A stretch of DNA of 29,377 nucleotides from Chara braunii (taxonomy: Eukaryota; Streptophyta; Charophyceae; Charales; Characeae), in the NCBI GenBank assembly GCA_003427395.1, contig BFEA01000267.1:968368-997744 (forward strand). The letters run 5' to 3'. Both the position numbers and the translations under genes were made by a program. Under the pieces are notes generated by a model that was not told the DNA's origin, did not search any database, and was given only the letters and a program-made list of their open reading frames with translations. Below are positions 1 to 8,751 of the stretch, piece after piece (position 1 is the first letter of the stretch; every line of letters begins with the position of its first letter).

Positions 1-60
1 TCCTTTCCCTCACGCTCCCCGCCCCTCCCACACCCACCCTATACCCCCCGGGCGACTTCC

Positions 61-95
61 CTGGTTTGTTTCCTCCTCATGAATCTTCTTTGGTT
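61..95. repeat. 35-bp sequence shared with 15339-15373
   Basis: These 35 bases are identical to 15339-15373, which lies near the right end of the TIR element at 13747-15590. Flanking bases differ on both sides. It looks like a fragment of a dispersed repeat; no function is visible. Confidence 0.7.
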
Positions 96-152
96 GATCT
101 CCAGTGGTATGGAGGGTAATTAAGGAGACAATACCCATTCGACTGTCCTTTT

Positions 153-390
153 CTAATGAGCTCCCTGTTTCAGGCGGTGCTCCTGCTTTGCAGACGCTCA
201 ATTATAATGAACTGTAAAGGAGTATGGAAAAGGAGCTGTTTTCTAGAGGCAGTCCTCTGCCCTACTGTTCTTTCCTAATGAGCTCGCTGTTTCAGGCGGT
301 GCTCTTGCTTTGCCGAGGCCCAATAATGAACTGTAAAGCAGTATGGAAAAGGAGCTGTTTTCTGGAGGCAGTCCTATGCCCTACCCCTCT
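153..390. repeat. Two-copy tandem duplication, about 120-bp unit
   Basis: The block starting near 153 (CTAATGAGCTC...) recurs from about 275 with some substitutions. Both copies share the segments around GTTTCAGGCGGTGCT, AATGAACTGTAAAG and GGAGCTGTTTTCT. The small open frames here are by-products and do not resemble a known protein. From 391 to 760 I see only a TATATATA run at 531-540 with no gene attached. Confidence 0.7.
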
Positions 391-760
391 GGACTTCTCT
401 GGAAATGAAATGGAGCCGATTGAAGGCCACTAGTTGGGTGGAGCTAGGAGGGAAGGTAAACGAGGTAGTAAAGATGGGCGGTCAACTTATCTCCCCCTCT
501 CCCCTTTTCGGCTGGTTCTACCTCTTCTGTGTGTATATATAGCCTTCTGGAAAGTAAGGGATGGCTGACAGAGAATGGCTCTCAGGCTCTGGTGCCCCAC
601 AGAGTATTCACTGCCATTCTCCCTTTCTGTCTCTTCTAAATTCGAAGGTGCAAACACTGCCAAACAGCATAAGATTGTTAATTAGGAAGGGCAAATCTTA
701 TTTTCATTGAGAAGACCCATCATTCTGTTAGAGCTGACACTTTTCTTTTTGGTTTACACT

Positions 761-1115
761 TTAAAGAAGACTGTTTGCGGTTGGAAATGGAAGACTTTTG
801 CTGTGCTTTTTGCGACTTTCTTTGGGTTCTGGGAGGGTGATGTCTACTGACTTTTTTTTTTTCCCGTAAAAGAAACTGTTTGTATTTGAAAATGGAAGAT
901 TTGTGCGTAACTTTCTTTGCGTTTTGGGACGGTGATCTCTACTGTCATTTTTTGGGAGGTTGCTCTTGCCCAGATTCCTCATTCATGACTTTCGTTTTGT
1001 GACTTTCTTTGCGTAAGTTTGGGACCTCAGGGTGATGTCTGTGGTTGAAAATGGAAAGATTTTTCCTGTGCTTTTTTGTGACTTCCTTTCGTCTTTTGGC
1101 AAGGTGATGTCTACC
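761..1115. repeat. Degenerate tandem repeat, about four units of roughly 100 bp
   Basis: The motif series GGAAATGGAAGA, then TTTTGCGACTTTCTTTG, then GGGTGATGTCTACTG recurs about four times with substitutions and small indels. Short minus-strand frames follow from the repeat structure. Confidence 0.5.
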
Positions 1116-1228
1116 ACAAACATTGCCCTCCCAAAACACAAAGGAAGTCTAAATAGCACACAACACAAACCTCCCATTTTTAACCATAACGGGGGCCCGG
1201 ACCAAAAAAAGTCAGTTTAAATGGCATG

Positions 1229-1602
1229 AACTGCCATTTCGTCAAAATGGACATCTTTTATTTTTTGAACGATATTGAAACCGAGTTTTTTGGCCCAAAA
1301 CTCGTCAAAATTTGTTGTTCCTGAGGGTAAAACGCTGGACCCCCTAGCTGTACATGGACCTAGCTTGAGACCAGGTACCTCCACCCCCTGGCTGTACATG
1401 GACCTAGCTTGAGACCAGGTACCTCCAGGCAGTCCTGCCTGGAGATACCTGGTCTCAAGCTAGGTCCATGTACAGCCAGGGGGTCCGTTTTACAAAAGCC
1501 GGACCCTCAGGAGCCGCAAATTTTGACGAGTTTTGGGCCAAAAAACTCGGTTTCAATTTCGTTCAAAAAATAAAAAATGTCCATTTTGACGAAATGGTTG
1601 TT
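1229..1602. mobile_element. 374-bp non-autonomous TIR (foldback) DNA transposon, CATG target duplication
   Basis: Almost the whole element is one inverted repeat centred near 1433 (CCAGGCA at 1425-1431 against TGCCTGG at 1436-1442). The ends are AACTGCCATTTCGTC on the left and the complement of AACAACCATTTCGTC on the right. CATG flanks it on both sides (1225-1228 and 1603-1606), which fits a 4-bp target-site duplication. The left arm contains a 44-bp internal tandem duplication (about 1339-1427). No transposase is encoded. The terminal 140 bp match the ends of the larger element at 13747-15590, so both belong to one family. The 4-bp duplication excludes several common superfamilies but does not identify one. 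Confidence 0.8.
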
Positions 1603-1894
1603 CATGGCCGTTTGAGACAGTCAGCAGGCAGATATTCTTGTGTGTTGTTCAGTGGCTCAAAACGGTGGCTTCAGGCAGGCAGTTCATCCTGCTCTCATAA
1701 TTCTCATGTATTCATAGCTATTCAGGCTGTCTTGCCTTCCCTTTGAGGCTTTGAGCTCTTAATCAGTCAGTAGTTCTCAGAAACTTACTCTCAAGTATGA
1801 GACTGAGACGCCGGACCCATTTTCCAGTATGTGCTGCTGCTACCCACGAATAGATGGGAGCTTTGCGAAAGAAGAAAACATGATGCAGGGGTAC

Positions 1895-1985
1895 CCAGGG
1901 TGTCCGTGGGTGCAGTGAAAGGTACACACGCAGGGTAACTGTCAGTTACAGAGCAGGAGTTCGAGTCCTACTGAGAGTCAGATGG
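1895..1985 (+). other. tRNA-like segment, possible SINE head
   Basis: GTTCGAGTCC at 1959-1968 matches a Pol III B box / tRNA T-loop. Upstream, GTAACTGTCAGTTAC can form an anticodon-like arm with T33 and GTC in the anticodon place, and a weak D-arm-like GTG...CAC lies before it. The acceptor ends do not pair, so this is not a functional tRNA. A degenerate tRNA-derived SINE is one reading; chance resemblance is another. I see no other feature between 1607 and 2100. Confidence 0.25.
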
Positions 1986-2099
1986 TTGAGATGGATAATA
2001 CTCATGCAACAGTCAGTCAACAACAGATCAGAATATCGAATCCTGGCACAATCGGTGGGATAGATGAACGATATCGGCTACTACTCTCTTCAGGTGTAC

Positions 2100-2965
2100 G
2101 GTGTACAGATGCAAGTTCATGCAAGCACTGATGTGTGAATGGATGAGGGCCGAGATCCGATTGTCCTGACGGTAGTGGTCAAAACCTTTGACTCAAAAGC
2201 GTGAGTGCAACCTCGTCGCGGGAGGCATTGATGGAGAGCAAACGCCAGAGCCTGCTGGGAAGAATGCCGAAGCAGGATGATACTAGCATAGGATAAGCCC
2301 CCCCGCTTTTTTTTTGTTTTCCTTTTTCCATTTCTGAATCAGGACAACTCTCCATTTTTCTGACACGTTTATGAAAATCAACGGCCGAAAGTCACGAGGA
2401 ATCAGGGCAAGTGCGACCTCGCCCAAAAAGCTTAGGTCCAAAAGGCTTTTATGGCGAGCAAACGCCGGAGCCGGGTGCTAAGAATGCCTCAACAGGATAA
2501 TACTACGATAGCCCCTTTTCCCCACCCCTCCTTTTTTCTTTTTTTTTTCCGAATCAGCATCACTCTTTATTTCTGACAGTTCATTATGTCATGATTATGA
2601 AGATCAATGGCCGAACGAGTAGTTGGGCAAGTGTAACCTCGCCCCAGGAGGCTTTCTTTGATGGGGCGGCAGGCAAACGCCATGCCTAAGCAGAATAATC
2701 CTACGACGGTCTTCCTTTGTTCTTTTCTGTTTTTTTGGACCATTTCTCGATTTATGCGTGTCATCCTTGCGCAGGGGCCATGCTAATCTTCTCTGTATCG
2801 TTCCAAATTATAACGGATGTCCCGAAGGACTTTTCTTTTTTTTGAATCAGCATCACTGTCCATTTCTGGCAGACGATTACAGTATGAAGATCAACGGCCG
2901 GGATCGGAGTCATCCAGCGCAAAGCCACCTCGGTCCTGATGGCTATATCCTACCGCCACAGGGCG
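2100..2965. repeat. Array of diverged units of a dispersed family with a GATCAACGGCCG core
   Basis: Four related units lie at roughly 2100-2310, 2330-2510, 2550-2716 and 2845-2965. Shared pieces in order are GAATCAGCATCACT, TTTCTGACAG, a GATCAACGGCCG-like core (2376-2387, 2602-2613, 2889-2900), GGCAAGTGCGACCTCGCCC, GCGAGCAAACGCC, AAGAATGCC and CAGGATAATACTACGA. The U6 pseudogene sits between the third and fourth units. The same core recurs at 4195 and 9660 inside the 83-bp palindromes. I do not recognise the family. Confidence 0.5.
2738..2830 (-). pseudogene. U6: U6 snRNA retropseudogene with A-tail
   Basis: Read on the minus strand, this begins GTCCTTCGGGACATCCG (the 5' hairpin, slightly shortened). 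It continues through the ACAGAGA box (plus-strand complement at 2790-2796), the AGC-containing core and the GATGACACGCATAAATCG region, and ends at GGTCC. It is essentially full length. U6 is the catalytic snRNA of the spliceosome and is normally made by RNA polymerase III from an upstream promoter, ending in a T-run. Here the RNA-sense strand is followed by an A-run (complement of 2731-2736), not by Ts. I find no TATA box or upstream sequence element in the 100 bases before it. Body plus A-tail without a promoter is the signature of a LINE-mobilised retrocopy. It interrupts the GATCAACGGCCG repeat array. Confidence 0.8.
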
Positions 2966-3085
2966 CAGGCTTTCACAGGATGTTTCGAGCAAAACCAAAA
3001 AGAAAAGAACTGAAATACATCAATGAACTGTTTACATACAGACCCAAGTCCGAATCCAGGTACACAATCAGATGAACAGAATTTC

Positions 3086-3111
3086 AAAAAAAAAAAAAAA
3101 AAAAAAAAAAA
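3086..3111 (+). repeat. Poly(A) tract, 26 bp
   Basis: Uninterrupted A-run followed by CGAAACGAAAC. A second 20-base run lies at 3309-3328. No retroelement body could be recognised upstream of either. No gene is seen between 2966 and 3600. Confidence 0.85.
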
Positions 3112-3610
3112 CGAAACGAAACACCCCAACGCATTATACTGGAGGGAAGAAGGTACACCCCAACTGACGCTCTATTGCATAGTCATCACTCGACTGCAGG
3201 TAAGAGTATGGAGGAGGAAGAGGATCAATTATTCCAATACCTGCCTCTGAGCCGCAGGCACCAAGAACGATCAGATGCCCTGTGGTTCACCGCATGACCC
3301 AGTTTAAGAAAAAAAAAAAAAAAAAAAAGAAGATGACTCGGCCCTCAGGTGGGTGAAAAACTCCGGAAGTATTATCTGCTCACACTAAACCTTTTTACTT
3401 TTTCTCTGGAGTCATTGCGGTCAGGTGCATCCAAGTAGGGCCGTAATTACGGTCAGATACAGTTAAAATTGTGCTACTGTGAGTGCGCTCTAAATTGTCG
3501 AATTGCATAAGAGGAAAAGGAGGGAGGAAGATGTTGACAACGAGTCGCGGCCGAGGACAAAGAGGAGGAAAAGAATCCGGCGACGAAGGTAGAGAGGAGG
3601 TAATAAGCAC

Positions 3611-3661
3611 GAGGAGGAGGAGGAGGAGGAGGAGGAGGAGGAGGAGGAGGAAAAGGAGGAG
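3611..3661. repeat. (GGA)n microsatellite
   Basis: Long GAG/GGA tract. The Arg-rich and Leu/Ser-rich open frames over it on both strands are artefacts of the triplet repeat. Between 3662 and 4150 there is an A-run at 4031-4056 and no recognisable gene. Confidence 0.9.
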
Positions 3662-4150
3662 AGGGACATGGAGGACAAGGAGAAGATTACAGTGTGGCAT
3701 AGTGCTTGCCTTGCTCTAAACTACAAATTGCATACTGGCGGCAACAGCGGGATATCGCCGGGATAGGATGTGTGCTTCGCTGAAACCATCACTAACGTTT
3801 CAAGCCCGCCCTCGTTACTACCTAGGAGGCATACCATTGACCTCTTTCGTTCCGCCCGTTGGATTTTGGCGATCTCACGGCCACAGGTTGTGTTCGCTGC
3901 CTCCGGGGGTTGGCAAGCCTTCTTATAAGGAGACGGACGGTGGCTGTGCGGCGTATAAGAATCGAGATGCGAAGAGTTGAAACAAGGAAAAGGAAAAGGC
4001 CGACTTGTACCGCTACGAGCAAACCCACTGAAAAAAAAAAAAAAAAAAAAAAAAAACCACTGAAAAAAATAACTTAGAGGCAAAAACAAAGTTAAAAAAA
4101 AAAAAGAAGGAAAATTGCGCGCGAGTTACCGAATTCGCGACCGGGCCTAG

Positions 4151-4233
4151 GTCCCACTTGCACGAATTAAGAGATACTGACCGTAGATGGCAAAGATCAA
4201 CGGCCGAAATCTCCTAATTTGCGCAAGTGGGAC
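4151..4233. repeat. 83-bp palindromic element, copy 1
   Basis: GTCCCACTTGCACGAATTA at the left end pairs with TAATTTGCGCAAGTGGGAC at the right end. The two arms form about 22 of 25 possible pairs, with a 33-nt loop holding the GATCAACGGCCG core (4195-4206). It is nearly identical to 9616-9698, with one substitution (ATGG against ATAG), although the two lie 5.4 kb apart in unrelated flanks. Such identity means recent copying. It could be a miniature foldback element or a structured RNA gene copy; I cannot tell which. Confidence 0.6.
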
Positions 4234-4299
4234 CTTGCCCCGGATGGAGCGTGGTCTACAGCGAAGGCTCTCTGCCCAGATAGACCATCGCCCCCCCAC

Positions 4300-4325
4300 C
4301 ATTTTATTTATTTATTTATTTATTT
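4300..4325. repeat. (ATTT)n microsatellite
   Basis: Short ATTT tetranucleotide array directly before the CT-rich segment that carries the adapter artefact. Confidence 0.8.
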
Positions 4326-4399
4326 CGACCCCCACCATTCTCTTAGTACATCTTCCTCGTCAATTCGTCTCGCTGCCCCTTTTTCTCTATTCCTCCTCC

Positions 4400-4709
4400 T
4401 CCTTTCTTTGTCTCCTACGCCCCCTCGGCGCCTCTCTCCCCTCCCTTCACTTCGCCGTTTTGCCAGAGTGTCCGCCATCTTCCTCCTCCTCCATCCACCA
4501 TTCTGCAAGACACCTTCCTCCTCACTGTCCTCACTCTGTCTCTTATACACATCTAGATGTGTATAAGAGACAGTCCTTTCTTTGTCTCCTACGCCCCCTC
4601 GGCGCCTCTCTCCCCTCCCTTCACTTCGCCGTTTTGCCAGAGTGTCCGCCATCTTCCTCCTCCTCCATCCACCATTCTGCAAGACACCTTCCTCCTCACT
4701 GTCCTCACT
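4400..4709. other. Assembly artefact: 136-bp duplication around a mate-pair junction adapter
   Basis: Bases 4536-4573 are the 19-bp Tn5 mosaic end CTGTCTCTTATACACATCT fused to its own reverse complement. This is the junction adapter of transposase-based mate-pair libraries. The 136 bp before it (4400-4535) are repeated directly after it (4574-4709), so the two copies differ only by the inserted adapter. Open frames through here on both strands include the tell-tale peptide SYTHLDVYKRQ and are not biological. The true locus probably has one copy of the 136-bp sequence. Confidence 0.97.
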
Positions 4710-4816
4710 CTTCTTGATACTTCTCGGCCACATTCTTCTTCAGCTTCTCCCTCCTTCCACCTCCGTTCGACGCTTGCTTCGCTTGCCTGTGTAGCGTTTG
4801 GATGTTTTGAGTTCGG

Positions 4817-5162
4817 ATAATTTGCAAAATACCCCCGGCATATGTCCAAAAGGGTAGCAGAATGCCCCTCTGACAAAACGAGACTTTTGTGAAATGCCCC
4901 TGCCGTCGATTGAAAGCCCGGTCTTTGCAATATACCGTACAGAGTCCAACCTTGCAAAATGCCCCCGTACTTCCCAAATTCTTCAAGGCCCGATTTCAAA
5001 AGCCGAAGGCCCAGAGGGCGAGGTCCAGATTGCAAATTTGCGCGCCCGCCTGACAGGGGCATGAAACAAAGATTTCGGCCCATAAGAGCATCCCGCTCTA
5101 CCCACATCTTCCAGGGGCATTTTGGCACATATATCAACTTATGCCGGTATTTTTCAAATTAT
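4817..5162. mobile_element. Possible TIR miniature element, about 346 bp
   Basis: The left end ATAATTTGCAAAATACCCCC followed by GGCATA is mirrored at the right end by TATGCCGGTATTTTTCAAATTAT (5140-5162), with a 3-nt gap. Inside, a GCAAAATGCCCC-like motif recurs near 4882, 4953 and, inverted, 5112. No target duplication is evident and no protein is encoded. From 5163 to 5526 I see nothing recognisable. Confidence 0.45.
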
Positions 5163-5526
5163 GCCATGTTTCTTTTTGTTCGGATTTTGATGAATGTCCC
5201 TACGGACGGAATGCCGCTTGCTCGCTTGGTCTGAGTTTTCGTCTGGAGTCGTTAATTTGTGGGTACACTGTCAGAATCCGCACTGGGGAAGGAAGCAAAG
5301 AGGATGGTCGAGATAGACATGCTATGCGCGTCGCGCCCTCGACCTGTTTGCAACGGTGACGTCGATTCGGAAGGGGGTGAATAGACAAAAGAGGGGCAAG
5401 GAAGGGACGGAAATACGGAGGACTCGGAGGAGGGAGGAATCTCGAAAGCCGGGGATTGGAAAATGGAGGACAGCAAGGGACGAGCAAGAAGCGGCACGGG
5501 TGGAATGCGGAAGAAGGGACGGCTTA

Positions 5527-5866
5527 AATAAGAGGGGGTGGAATGAAGAAGAAGAAGAAGAAGAAGAAGAAGAAGAAGAGAGGGCTTGAAGAAGGGGGGG
5601 TGAAATGAAGAAGAAGAAGGGTGGGCTTGAAGAAGGGGGGGTGGTATGAAGAAGAAGAAGAAGAGCGGGCTTGAAGAAGAGCGGGTGGAATGAAGAAGAC
5701 GAAGGTGGGCTTGAAGAAGAGGGGGTGGAATGAAGAAGACGAAGGGTGAGCTTGAAGAAGAGGGGGTGGAATGATGAAGGAGAGAGGGCTTGAAGAAGAG
5801 GGGGTGGAATGAAGAAGAAGTAGGGAGGGCGTGAAGAAGAGGGGGTGGAATGACGAAGAAGAGAGG
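5527..5866. repeat. GAA-rich minisatellite, about eight units of roughly 40 bp
   Basis: Unit consensus is GAGGGGGTGGAATGAAGAAGA followed by AGGGTGGGCTTGAAGA, with variable GAA counts. The long Ser/Phe/His-rich minus-strand frames are translations of the repeat and have no domain. Confidence 0.9.
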
Positions 5867-5943
5867 GAGAGGGAAATCCCAAAAGTTGAGGCAGGTTTCG
5901 GGTCACATTGGAGAGCGCTGCTACCCAAATGCACTTCTTGGTT

Positions 5944-6062
5944 ACCCTTTTGTCAGCGGGCTGCCCGGCCGCGGGAGGACCCTTTCTGAGACCACCTCCA
6001 GAGGTGGTCGCAAATGACTTTCTGAATTTTTATTTTTTGGTAAGCTAATTGCGGAAATTCGT
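5944..6062 (+). repeat. Two-hairpin dispersed element, copy 1
   Basis: TTTGTCAGCGGGCTG, then GGCCGC, gives the first (imperfect) hairpin. The second hairpin is GACCACCTC (5990-5998), loop CA, GAGGTGGTC (6001-6009), followed by GCAAAT. The same order occurs at 10710-10838 and, inverted, at 22457-22505, with compensatory changes in the second stem. Function and class are unknown. Confidence 0.55.
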
Positions 6063-6276
6063 GGATGAAGGAAACAGCCCGCCAAACAACGTTGAAGGGG
6101 GGCAAAAAAAAAATCTATATTTTGTTTTTGGGTCCTCCCAAGGGTGACCGCGAGCCCTTTCAGCAACGTCCAAGTGTCAGGGCCGCGACTCTATCCTTTG
6201 TGGACAGAGTCCGCTCGTGTGGCTGTACGGGCACCCAAAGTCACTAATTGACGATATCAAATGACGCATTTGTTTT

Positions 6277-6440
6277 GCGACTTCAGGTCTCCCTCGCAGA
6301 GATAGCATTGGATTTAACACTGGATCGATTTAACACTGGATCTGGACGCTTTCGTGGAGAAACGCGCGACTTCAGGTCTCCCTAGCAAAGAGCACTGGAT
6401 TTAACACTGGATCTGGACGCTTTCGTGGAGAAACGCGCAG
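6277..6440. repeat. Two-copy tandem duplication, unit about 75-89 bp
   Basis: GCGACTTCAGGTCTCCCT starts both units (6277 and 6366), and both end in GGACGCTTTCGTGGAGAAACGC. The first unit also has an internal duplication of ATTTAACACTGGATC. Confidence 0.85.
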
Positions 6441-6500
6441 AAAATGGGGGTGACACGGATAAATCGAGAGAAGTGGTTGGACCAAATCAAAACCAAAAGG

Positions 6501-6528
6501 AAAAAAAAAAAAAAAAAAAAAAAAAAAA
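6501..6528 (+). repeat. Poly(A) tract, 28 bp
   Basis: Uninterrupted A-run. The surrounding region 6441-6764 contains no recognisable gene. Confidence 0.85.
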
Positions 6529-6764
6529 GCGGCGTCCAAATTGTACAACGAAGGAAAGACAGAGGAACATGATGGAAAAACTACTCCAAAGCTCAACAGA
6601 CATGTCCTATGTATCAGGCGAAAGGCTTAGGGAAGACACGAGATAAGGAAGCAGGAGGGTGGCGGCTGTAAGCCACTTGACGAGGGCCGCGATTCGGAGG
6701 CGGGAGAAAAAGTTGACAAGCAAAAGATGGCATTGCACGGAAAGCAGACGTGGGTGGCAACGGC

Positions 6765-6797
6765 GAAATTCATTCACGGCGGGTCTGGTTGCTGTAG

Positions 6798-6841
<44 letters not shown>

Positions 6842-6990
6842 TTGCTGTAGCAGCAAAATCTGCGAAATTTGCTATGATCGCGATTTCATTCACGGCGTGA
6901 CTGGCATAGCAGCGAAATTCGCAATAGCAGCAAAATCTGCGACTTCCGCTGCTATGCCACCTCGGTGTGAGTACGCCGTGAATGAATTTC
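6765..6990. mobile_element. Foldback/TIR miniature element carrying a poly(A) insertion
   Basis: GAAATTCATTCACGGCG at 6765-6781 is the perfect reverse complement of 6974-6990. Inside, GGCATAGCAGCG and CGCTGCTATGCC form a second, nested inverted repeat. Near the left end a pure 38-base A-run (6802-6839) lies between two 15-bp direct repeats, GGTTGCTGTAGCAGC (6787-6801 and 6840-6854). No protein is encoded. Confidence 0.6.
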
Positions 6991-7086
6991 CCGGGCTCAG
7001 AAGCAAATGTACTGCCATGGCTTCGACTTTATGTCAAAGAAGCAACAAAGAGGGAAAAAAATGAAGAAAAAAAATTGGAGGAGAGA

Positions 7087-7178
7087 GAAGAGACCGATGT
7101 GCAGGAAGGAGAAAGGAGTGTAAGAAAGAAGAGACCGATGTGCAGGAGGAGGAAGAAGGAGAAAGGAGTGTAAGAAAG
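7087..7178. repeat. Two-copy tandem duplication, unit about 44 bp
   Basis: GAGACCGATGTGCAGGA and GAAAGGAGTGTAAGAAAG recur in order twice in purine-rich DNA. I see no gene between 6991 and 7396. Confidence 0.75.
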
Positions 7179-7394
7179 AGAGGCAAAGGACGAGGACTCT
7201 TCGACTACGCAGCAGGGAGTGCCTCGCCTTTTTCCTGAATCAGTCGCTAAGAGATTCTGCAAGCAAGTTCAGTTAAAGTTCTCCTGGCAAATGACGAGGG
7301 GGAGCAGCAGTAGCACGGGTCAGAATGCGGGAGGCGAGGACAGAGAAAATGGGAGAATAAGAACGGGAGCCAAGCGGAAATGCGCGCGCGAGCG

Positions 7395-7396
<2 letters not shown>

Positions 7397-7476
<80 letters not shown>
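7397..7476. repeat. (AG)n microsatellite, about 80 bp
   Basis: Pure dinucleotide run. The Glu/Arg and Ser/Leu open frames crossing it are artefacts. Confidence 0.95.
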
Positions 7477-7479
<3 letters not shown>

Positions 7480-7669
7480 CAATGACAAGCAGCGACCGAA
7501 GCTGCTTTACCCCAACGACAGTGACTCCCAAGGACTAGCATTCGGATCCGTATTCACAAGTCTCAGAATGCATCTCCGATGTCATTTACGCGACTCGACC
7601 AGGTGTCGACTACCTGGTAGGGTCCTGATCTCTTTCACGGGGTGAACCCCCGAAGAGGAAGGAAAAAAG

Positions 7670-8410
7670 ATGCCGAAGAAGAAGAAGAATAGTGATACAC
7701 AGAGGCCATACACTGTCTTTCGTGTACGCTTCCGTACGAATTCCATTTACATCCTTGGATACAAAATCCATAGACATCCTTGGATACAAAGTCGATATAC
7801 ATCCACATGCACTGACCTCGGAGAAACGCGCTCGTTGCCCTGCGTGTTTCAGCCAGGAAGTGCACCTGCCACTCATCAGGGGCCTTCTTCCCGGATCCGC
7901 CTTTGGCACCCACACACCTTTCAACCACTAAGCAAGAAGAAGAAGAAGAAGAAGAAGAAGAAGAAGAAGAAGAAGAAGAAGAATAGTGAAAAACAGTGGC
8001 CATAGACTGCTTCTTGCACACGCATCATAGACTGCTTCTTGCACACGCATCGACAAGATATTTCAATACTTCTCCGCATGTACAGTTCTCAGTTGAAATC
8101 GCGCAATTTCTCCGACGCGTTTCGGCCAGGCTGCGCACCTGGCACTCCTCGGGCGGCTTCTCCCCAGATCCGCCTTACGGCACCACCCAACATTCGAAGA
8201 AGAAGAAAATAAAGAGGAAGGAGCAGACACAGAAGAAGAAGAAGAAGAAGAAGAAGAAGAAGAAGAAGAAGAAGAAGAAGAAGAAGAGAGATAAGCGAGG
8301 CCAACGCTAGTAGTCCAAGCAACAATAGATAGTCATCATCACACAAGCTCGGACATGAAAAAGAGCTCATCAACGCCCAAAGAAGAAGTAGAAGAAGAAG
8401 AATTGAAATA
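7670..8410. repeat. Duplicated segment with (GAA)n arrays
   Basis: A unit with GCCAGG, GTGCACCTG, CACTC, GGCTTCT, CCGGATCCGCCTT and GGCACCC occurs at about 7840-7925 and again, diverged, at 8120-8195. Each copy is followed by a GAA array (about 7936-7981 and 8232-8284). It also holds a duplicated ACATCCTTGGATACAAA motif (7747-7802) and a perfect 25-bp tandem pair at 8001-8050. Several unrelated open frames run over the GAA arrays; none is credible. Confidence 0.65.
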
Positions 8411-8751
8411 TTGAGGCCGATCGCTATGCGTCCATGTTCAAATGATGAGCATCACAGACAAACAGCTCAATGCGCACATTCCCCGATGCGCGTTTCCCCT
8501 GGTTGCACACTACCGGTAGGACATGTCAAGGGGCTTGCCACACTCCCGCATCCTCCTCACGGGCAACCTGCTGAGCAGGAAGGCCGTTTAGGCCTTGCCC
8601 TCTGATTGATTAGCATCATGCGTCCGGTAGCGCCACACGCTCTGCAACTGACTGGCAAACATCCCCCATGGCGTGCTGTTGAAATTGACGCCACGTGTCT
8701 ACTATGCGTCGACAGAGAAACAGAGAATCGTGTAAACAGCACAGACATAGG

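Noticed and set aside
1910-1980. Possible tRNA-Asp(GTC)
   Set aside because: The acceptor stem does not form, the D-arm is weak, and only T-loop and anticodon-like parts match, so I list it only as tRNA-like.
4187-4733. Open frames of 87-182 codons on both strands, some with SYTHLDVYKRQ
   Set aside because: They are translations of the mate-pair adapter and the artificial duplication around it.
5322-5934. 194- and 136-codon Ser/Phe/Pro/His-rich minus-strand frames
   Set aside because: They translate the GAA minisatellite; no domain and no conserved start.
5990-6016. Helitron 3' end (hairpin followed by CTRR)
   Set aside because: CTGA follows the hairpin in copy 1, but copy 2 has CTTG and copy 3 differs, and no A/T insertion context or Rep/helicase is seen.
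7219-7541. Several frames with REREREREE or SLSLSLSL runs
   Set aside because: Products of the (AG)n microsatellite in different frames and strands.
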